Positions 59,815 to 64,000 of a DNA stretch of 64,000 bases are shown in pieces; within the stretch, counting starts at the first letter, position 1; each line of letters opens with the position of its first letter. The translations under genes were made by a program, and so were the position numbers. The stretch comes from an uncultured Bacteroidia bacterium (GTDB lineage Bacteria > Bacteroidota > Bacteroidia > Bacteroidales > UBA932). The stretch covers positions 62,001 to 126,000 of the forward strand of contig CACYGI010000005.1 in assembly GCA_902773925.1 (NCBI GenBank). Direction: 5' to 3'. Under the pieces are notes generated by a model, which was not told where the DNA came from, made no database searches, and saw only the letters and a list, made by a program, of their open reading frames with translations.

Positions 59815-60371
59815 TTCTTGAAATTGTCAGGGTTGGAATAAAACTCATTCAGTCTCCTTTCGATGATGGCCGTCACCTCTTTTTCAAGGTTCGGGTGGGT
59901 ACCCAGAAACCGGCGGCGGGGAATCTTCACGGTTGAGCCCACCTTCATAAGCGCCATATGCTTCCAAAATTCCGCCTCAGTGGACAGTCTGGTATTCTTC
60001 TTATCCTGGCGAAGGGTGCCGTCCTTCCGGCGTCCAAGGCCGCCATTGGCCTTGTAATACATCGCCCAGAAATATCGCTTCATCCTGGCCGTCACCTTGA
60101 TTTCCCCGCCTTCATTATGGATGGCCGCATAGGGAAGAGTCGTCCGGAAGGTGATGCTGTCTTCATCGGCCTTGGCCGATATGCTGCGCCTCAGGGCTCC
60201 GGTATGCATAAGGATATGTTCCCCGGCCCGCTTTGGACTCTTATGCCTCTGCCATGCCTGGCCGAAAAAGGACTGCGTCTCAAAGTTCCGGTCAAATTCC
60301 GATGAGGCTTCGACACTGATGTCTTTCAGTATCTTCCGTTTGAGACCTTCGACTGTATCACGGCTTGCCAT
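59811..60371 (-). CDS. Phage virion morphogenesis protein (Mu gpG-like)
   Basis: A 186-aa protein of the phage virion morphogenesis family (PF05069). It has LMHTGALRRSISAKADEDSI, LPYAAIHNEGGEIKVTARMK and IPRRRFLGTHPNLEKEVTAI, the standard central and final motifs. In Mu the G protein takes part in head-tail assembly. The start is taken at ATG 60371 (ASRDTVEG), inside the end of the previous gene; an ATG at 60377 is the alternative. It lies in the early-gene block rather than next to the capsid gene. Confidence 0.88.
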   Translation of the reverse strand: MASRDTVEGLKRKILKDISVEASSEFDRNFETQSFFGQAWQRHKSPKRAGEHILMHTGALRRSISAKADEDSITFRTTLPYAAIHNEGGEIKVTARMKRYFWAMYYKANGGLGRRKDGTLRQDKKNTRLSTEAEFWKHMALMKVGSTVKIPRRRFLGTHPNLEKEVTAIIERRLNEFYSNPDNFKK

Positions 60372-60591
60372 ACTCATCAAAAAGGGTTGGATAATCAGTA
60401 TCATCCTGGGGAGAAGGGACAGTGGCTTTGAGGATGTTGTAAAACGTCCTCTCGCTGATGGCATAGATCGGATAGATGTATCTCAGCCAGATCTCCCTGT
60501 TTGAAAGCCCTGACCTGACGTGTTCATCATATATCCTGTTTATCTCCAGGACCCGTTTCCTGTAACTTCTGCCCCTTCTTTTCTTTCCCAT
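60358..60591 (-). CDS. Phage small helix-turn-helix-like protein (77 aa)
   Basis: A 77-aa basic protein: GKKRRGRSYRKRVLEINRIY, HVRSGLSNREIWLRYIYPIY, AISERTFYNILKAT. The middle helices have a helix-turn-helix look (SNREIWLRYIYP, then SERTFYNIL), similar to small transcription factors in Mu-like phages. It could control the middle or late genes, but no family is named. ATG 60591 is used; a start at 60642 would overlap the DUF3164 gene and add weak sequence. Confidence 0.65.
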   Translation of the reverse strand: MGKKRRGRSYRKRVLEINRIYDEHVRSGLSNREIWLRYIYPIYAISERTFYNILKATVPSPQDDTDYPTLFDEYGKP

Positions 60592-60605
60592 AGATAGTTC
60601 TGTTT

Positions 60606-61277
60606 TTATGCTTCCGTCATACCAAGGGGAATGGACTTCCATGCGCCGGTCTGCTCATCCTTTATCTCCCCATAGATGTAAGTCTTGGAGGTTGACGGGA
60701 TGTATGCCTCTTCGATTATCTGGACGCCCTCACTGATGCGCTCATTGTGCAGCTCATCCGCCAGCCTTCGGAGCTGGAGCGCCTTGGCCGCCTTCAGGTT
60801 ACCCTCCTTATCAGGGGACATCAGGGCCATTATCTGATTGACCAGGGCGCGGGTGGTGTCATCCTTGATAAGATCCATACAGGCTTCCTTTACCATCTGC
60901 ACGCCGTCAGTGACTGTATCCTTCCAGCCGTCGCACTTGTGGGCACCGATGGTGATGCGGAGCCTGCCGCCTGAATGGGTGAAAGTATGCGAACGCTGGC
61001 GTTCTTTGGTCAGCTGCAGGACCTCCCTCTTCATTTCCAAAATCGTAGTAAAAGTGCTCAGCACACTTTTCTTGGCCATAGTCAGGCTGTCACTGACACT
61101 CTTGAGCTTGGGAAAGGCATCTTCGATGGCGTTGTCTACCAACTCGTCATAGACCTGACGGTCCTCCTTTTTTTTCAGTTCTGCAGCCTTTTTGGCTTCT
61201 GCCTCTTCAAATGCCCGGAACCGGGCCAGCTGCTCCTCCGTCATTTCAACGGTCTGGGTTTTCTTGTTCTCTTCCAT
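60606..61277 (-). CDS. Phage DUF3164 family protein
   Basis: A 223-aa DUF3164 protein, found in Mu-like phage early regions. It starts with a helical, charged region (EEAEAKKAAELKKKEDRQVY) and contains GGRLRITIGAHKCDGWKDTV, the family core, and VQIIEEAYIPSTSKTYIYGE. Its job is not known; it is probably replication or transposition linked. It follows a 76-aa gene and precedes the small helix-turn-helix gene. Confidence 0.88.
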   Translation of the reverse strand: MEENKKTQTVEMTEEQLARFRAFEEAEAKKAAELKKKEDRQVYDELVDNAIEDAFPKLKSVSDSLTMAKKSVLSTFTTILEMKREVLQLTKERQRSHTFTHSGGRLRITIGAHKCDGWKDTVTDGVQMVKEACMDLIKDDTTRALVNQIMALMSPDKEGNLKAAKALQLRRLADELHNERISEGVQIIEEAYIPSTSKTYIYGEIKDEQTGAWKSIPLGMTEA

Positions 61278-61300
61278 TGCCTCGTGGGTTTTTGTTATTG

Positions 61301-61531
61301 TTATAAATGTTCAATCTGTTTTTCGATGGCCTTGATCCTTGCCTCAATTGCATCCTGGAGGGCCAGGTTCAACTCTTCATCCACCAGATCAACTTTGATG
61401 GCACCGCGTGACGCGCTCTGAATGGTTATAAAGGCACTGTACGGAAGTTCCCCCATGATCATCGCCGCCTGCTTAAGGGAGGCACGTTTTTCCAGAAGAA
61501 TCTGGCATTTTTCAATGTTGTCGATATTCAT
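61301..61531 (-). CDS. Phage hypothetical protein (76 aa)
   Basis: A 76-aa helical protein, not recognised: ILLEKRASLKQAAMIMGE, then YSAFITIQSASRGAIKVDLV, and a long C-terminal helix (LALQDAIEARIKAIEKQIEHL). It is in tight order between a GemA-like gene and DUF3164, so it belongs to the early operon. Confidence 0.6.
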   Translation of the reverse strand: MNIDNIEKCQILLEKRASLKQAAMIMGELPYSAFITIQSASRGAIKVDLVDEELNLALQDAIEARIKAIEKQIEHL

Positions 61532-61554
61532 TGTGGTCTCAATTTATAGTTATA

Positions 61555-62058
61555 TCAGTTCAGGTATTTCGGGTCATACATTCGTGCTCCCAGGGATTGG
61601 AGTGTGGCTTGGATCATAGCGTCAGCCTGTCGGTCTTCCTCCTGGCGGTTCTGCTCCTGGATGTATTTCAGCCCCCCGCGGTTCAGGATGCTTTCAAGCT
61701 TCCTTACCAAGGTACGGAGCTCATCAATGTCCATCTGACAGAAACGCTTGCCGGCGATTTTAGGCGAGAGACAAAACCGGTCAATTTCTTCCCAGTTATC
61801 AATGGTGTTGATGCCAAGACGGCCGATGCGTAGCAAGACAGAAGATCTGGCCCGTCTGAGTTCCTGGTCATCAGGGGCCGTGGTCGGGCGCGGCTTCCCC
61901 TCAATGGTGTCGCACATCTCTATGTATTCCGCCGCCTTCATCTCGCGGAGGTGGGTGGTCCGGCCGTCGGTGAATTGCAGGACAATTTCATCCTTTTCAA
62001 TCGCCGGATGCTTTTTCAGCAGCGCATAAAAGCGCCCGAAGTTCCTAATCTTGTTCAT
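61555..62058 (-). CDS. Phage early protein, possibly GemA/Gp16-like
   Basis: A 167-aa protein. The second half (LRIGRLGINTIDNWEEIDRF then GKRFCQMDIDELRTLVRKLE) fits the pattern of DUF1018/GemA proteins in Mu-like phages, which modulate host gyrase or replication. The first half (YALLKKHPAIEKDEIVLQFT) is not typical. Its position after MuB and the ATPase is right for GemA. Call is tentative. It overlaps the ATPase gene by 14 nt. Confidence 0.5.
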   Translation of the reverse strand: MNKIRNFGRFYALLKKHPAIEKDEIVLQFTDGRTTHLREMKAAEYIEMCDTIEGKPRPTTAPDDQELRRARSSVLLRIGRLGINTIDNWEEIDRFCLSPKIAGKRFCQMDIDELRTLVRKLESILNRGGLKYIQEQNRQEEDRQADAMIQATLQSLGARMYDPKYLN

Positions 62059-62692
62059 CGTTGTCAGTGTTTATCATTCCCCAGTATTCCTTTGCGCCTT
62101 TCTTCCAGATGACCGCTTCCCCCTTGTGGCCGATGTAACGTCCCTTGGAGAAAGCCTTGTAGCCTTCAATCCAGATCTTGAGCCCCGCATCATACCGGAT
62201 GGCCCTGGCAGCCCGGCCTTCCGGCTGCTTTCCGTCCGCGTGGCTGATGAGGATAATCAACTTGCTCCGAAAACGCTCCTTAAAGGCCTTATATTGTTTA
62301 TAGCTGAGCTCCAGGTATTGGATTGAGTCAATCACCACAAACTCCTCCGAACGGGGCTTGGAGAGCCTTTCTGTGAGTTCCTGGAGTGAGCAGCTGTCAA
62401 TAACCTGGAAACGGGACTTGCACTCCTGCATACCGAACCGCCGGATGGCGTTTTGGATGCTCACGTCATATCCCTCTTCCAGCGAAAGGAAAAGCCCTTT
62501 CATCCCTTGCCCGATTGCAAGCTCCCTGCAGAGCTGCATAATGGCCGAGGTCTTACCGTTGCCGGAGTTCCCCCAAATGAAGACAACCCCGTGACGTGCC
62601 ATCTCCCCAATACAGGCCCCCCATTCCCCGGAAAGGGTAATGGTCTTGTTCCTGATGCCAAGGACTTGCGCGGATGAAAGGGATTTCGCCAT
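62045..62692 (-). CDS. RecA/Sak4-like P-loop ATPase of the phage early region
   Basis: A 215-aa ATPase. Walker A is GNSGNGKTSA (about residue 41) and Walker B is FVVIDSIQYLEL (about 118), then LIILISHADGK as sensor region, giving the RecA/DnaB/RadA fold. It is small, like Sak4-type single-strand annealing ATPases or helper helicases. It follows MuB in the early operon, where it may help transposition-linked replication or DNA repair. Confidence 0.75.
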   Translation of the reverse strand: MAKSLSSAQVLGIRNKTITLSGEWGACIGEMARHGVVFIWGNSGNGKTSAIMQLCRELAIGQGMKGLFLSLEEGYDVSIQNAIRRFGMQECKSRFQVIDSCSLQELTERLSKPRSEEFVVIDSIQYLELSYKQYKAFKERFRSKLIILISHADGKQPEGRAARAIRYDAGLKIWIEGYKAFSKGRYIGHKGEAVIWKKGAKEYWGMINTDNDEQD

Positions 62693-62718
62693 TTGAATAC
62701 CGTTTGAACGGGGTTTAA

Positions 62719-63600
62719 CTATGCTTGTGCAGCAGTTGCCCTGGCGGCAATCTTACTGCGCTCTTTCTTGACCGATTCCTTCACCCTCCGGAGGTCATTG
62801 CCGCATCCGGAGGCTTCGACCTGGACAGCCCTGATAGCTGCTTCATCCTCCAGGCCATTGGCCCTGCAGATGGCCTCAATCTCCACTTTGTTCACCGAAG
62901 ACAGCGGGACAAAGCGCCTCGAGATACGGGAGTCCAGCTCATCATATCCCTTTTTGCCCTTCTGGACGCCGGCCCGGACCCTCTTTTCCATATAGGGAGT
63001 GGAGAGAAAAACCATTCCGCATTTGTCCTCAAGGGCGTTATACAGGGACACGTAGTAATAAAGCACACTGTCCGTCAGTTTGTCCCCCTCGTCGAAGACC
63101 AGCAGCGGACTGTCCAGTGTAACCAGCTGCTTGATGATGGACTGGAGCGTTTCCCGGACGGTCTGACCGTTGGCATTCACGCCGATCTTGGCGGCGAGCT
63201 CTCTCACGAAGTCGGCCTTGTGCATATCCTCTGAGCAAGGGAGCACAAAGACATTCTTGCGATCGCTTGCGAAGATCCGGGCGGCGGTGGTCTTGCCGAT
63301 GCCGGCGGGGCCGGTCACCCAGACGACGGAGGATTCCTTCTTCGCGAAGGACAAAAAAGTCATTACATCCAGGAAAGCCCGGGTCTGGCAGACCTTCCAC
63401 CCGGTGGGTTGGGCAATCTGCGCCTGGAGCTTGAGCCACATATCCTCAGATATGTTGTCCCATTTACTGTTAAGCATCTGTGATACCGTAGCTGCGGATA
63501 TTCCTTTCAGGGAGTTCACCGCTTGGTTCTGGCTCTTGAAACGCTTGATATAGGTCTTCAAGGTCTGGGTAATCTGTGTTTTTTGCTCTAGTGATAACAT
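62719..63600 (-). CDS. MuB-like transposition ATPase
   Basis: A 293-aa protein with an N-terminal helix-turn-helix (AVNSLKGISAATVSQMLNSK) and an AAA+ ATPase: Walker A GPAGIGKTTAA (about 95), Walker B PLLVFDEGDKL (about 167), and a sensor region MVFLSTPYME. The C-terminal part matches MuB. It would bind target DNA, deliver it to the MuA transposase and prevent self-insertion (target immunity). It lies directly after the transposase gene, as in Mu. Confidence 0.9.
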   Translation of the reverse strand: MLSLEQKTQITQTLKTYIKRFKSQNQAVNSLKGISAATVSQMLNSKWDNISEDMWLKLQAQIAQPTGWKVCQTRAFLDVMTFLSFAKKESSVVWVTGPAGIGKTTAARIFASDRKNVFVLPCSEDMHKADFVRELAAKIGVNANGQTVRETLQSIIKQLVTLDSPLLVFDEGDKLTDSVLYYYVSLYNALEDKCGMVFLSTPYMEKRVRAGVQKGKKGYDELDSRISRRFVPLSSVNKVEIEAICRANGLEDEAAIRAVQVEASGCGNDLRRVKESVKKERSKIAARATAAQA

Positions 63601-63618
63601 ATAGTTGTTGTTTAAGGA

Positions 63619-64000
63619 TTATAGTCTGTCAAGGGCGGACACTTCATCATAGGTCATATTGCTGACGGCTTTGTCCATCTGGCCGACGGAAGCCGGGTAA
63701 ACCGCTGCTGCCTGCCTGTCGGCCATCCGCTCATAGGTCTTCTGGGAGACTCCCTTCAAGCCCGGGCGGGCAAGGCCGCTCTGCTCAGGGGCGGTGCCGA
63801 ACTCGAGTTCAAGAGCCACACTTTCAAGCTGCCTCCGGACGCGGTCTTCCTTGATGGCCTCTTCCATCTTCCTGATGAAGCTTCGCTCGGCCTCGGTCTG
63901 GTCGCGGAGGGCACGATGGATCTGGACATAAGGCTTGGCCTCCGTCACGAACTGGTATCCGTAGTCATCCTTGGTATATAGCCGGATCGTGGACATCTCC
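63619..64000 (-). CDS. MuA-like transposase, C-terminal part (cut by window edge)
   Basis: The final ~127 residues of a gene that enters from the right edge. STIRLYTKDDYGYQFVTEAK and PYVQIHRALRDQTEAERSF resemble the beta-barrel and tail of the Mu-type transposase C-terminal domain, followed by a helical tail with ELEFGTAPEQSGL. An ATG at 63996 is probably internal, since the frame is open to the edge and the MuB-like gene follows 18 nt later. The catalytic DDE core lies outside the window. Confidence 0.75.
   Translation of the reverse strand, partial: EMSTIRLYTKDDYGYQFVTEAKPYVQIHRALRDQTEAERSFIRKMEEAIKEDRVRRQLESVALELEFGTAPEQSGLARPGLKGVSQKTYERMADRQAAAVYPASVGQMDKAVSNMTYDEVSALDRL

Larger units (their letters stand above)
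36425..64000. mobile_element. Mu-like transposable prophage (siphovirus-type structural genes), left part of genome outside window
   Basis: The block holds a MuA-type transposase C-terminus, MuB ATPase, DUF3164, a DUF935 portal, MuF, DUF1320, a Mu gpG-like protein, protease-scaffold, capsid, tail tube, tail chaperones, tape measure, hub, fibres, spanins and endolysin. There is no tail sheath, so the tail is probably non-contractile like that of B3/D3112-type transposable phages. One end lies near 36425; the transposase end lies past 64000. At least 27.5 kb is present and all main genes look intact apart from the frameshift cases noted, so the phage may be active. Confidence 0.88.

Noticed and set aside
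36547..64000. Contractile (Mu-type myovirus) tail
   Set aside because: No tail sheath gene or gpP/gp45-type baseplate set was recognised; the tube gene is followed directly by chaperones and tape measure.

Overview
The window looks like a chromosome segment of a GC-rich member of the Bacteroidales (phylum Bacteroidota). The signs are promoters of the TTTG / TAnnTTTG type, TonB receptor and lipoprotein surface genes, a DUF4374-like lipoprotein, BACON-like and Bacteroidales-type phage modules, and N-terminal lipoboxes. No rRNA or tRNA gene was recognised.

Region 1 (1-22.8 kb, ordinary chromosome). A lipoprotein flavodoxin is cut by the left edge. Next comes a vitamin B12 locus: a cobalamin riboswitch (about 1079-1250) precedes a BtuB-like TonB receptor, a surface lipoprotein, cobyrinate a,c-diamide synthase (CbiA) and a BtuF-BtuC-BtuD importer whose genes are joined by ATGA overlaps. 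Housekeeping genes follow: a periplasmic metallophosphatase, an MsrA fused to a free-methionine-R-sulfoxide reductase, a YfiH/laccase-domain protein, a C69 dipeptidase with a ThrE-type exporter, a small outer-membrane barrel, TrkH, an OxyR-like LysR regulator without the usual cysteines, an AI-2E family permease, a cupin, and a minus-strand operon (membrane protein, winged-helix regulator, Ntn hydrolase).

Region 2 (23.0-36.4 kb, lower-GC defence island). A tight plus-strand cassette encodes a C5 cytosine methyltransferase, a MORC/MutL-like GHKL ATPase, a Z1-domain helicase-like ATPase, a PD-(D/E)XK DUF4420-type protein, an AIPR protein, a small nuclease-like protein without a clear start, and a Vsr mismatch endonuclease. 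This matches the predicted MORC/Z1 restriction-modification class. A HARE-HTH mini-protein, a 519-aa PD-(D/E)XK-like protein and a RelE/XRE toxin-antitoxin pair follow. A decayed C-terminal gene fragment lies at the left border.

Region 3 (36.4 kb to the right edge). This is a Mu-like transposable prophage with siphovirus-type structural genes (no tail sheath seen). One end is visible as repeats at 36422-36482; the other end lies beyond 64000. Early genes (transposase C-terminus, MuB, RecA-like ATPase, DUF3164 and others) and the protease-capsid-tail-fibre block are on the minus strand. A 6-kb terminase-portal-MuF block is on the plus strand, starting from a dyad-rich divergent region and ending at back-to-back terminators.

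The most striking signals are in the prophage. A slippery heptamer plus stem-loop at the end of the portal gene would join portal to the MuF protein by -1 frameshifting. A second -1 site (run of nine A) fits the tail chaperone G/GT pair. The MuF protein also carries an HExxH zincin motif, a zinc ribbon and a possible toxin tail. The capsid protein has a hydrophobic N-terminus and a BACON-like C-terminal domain.
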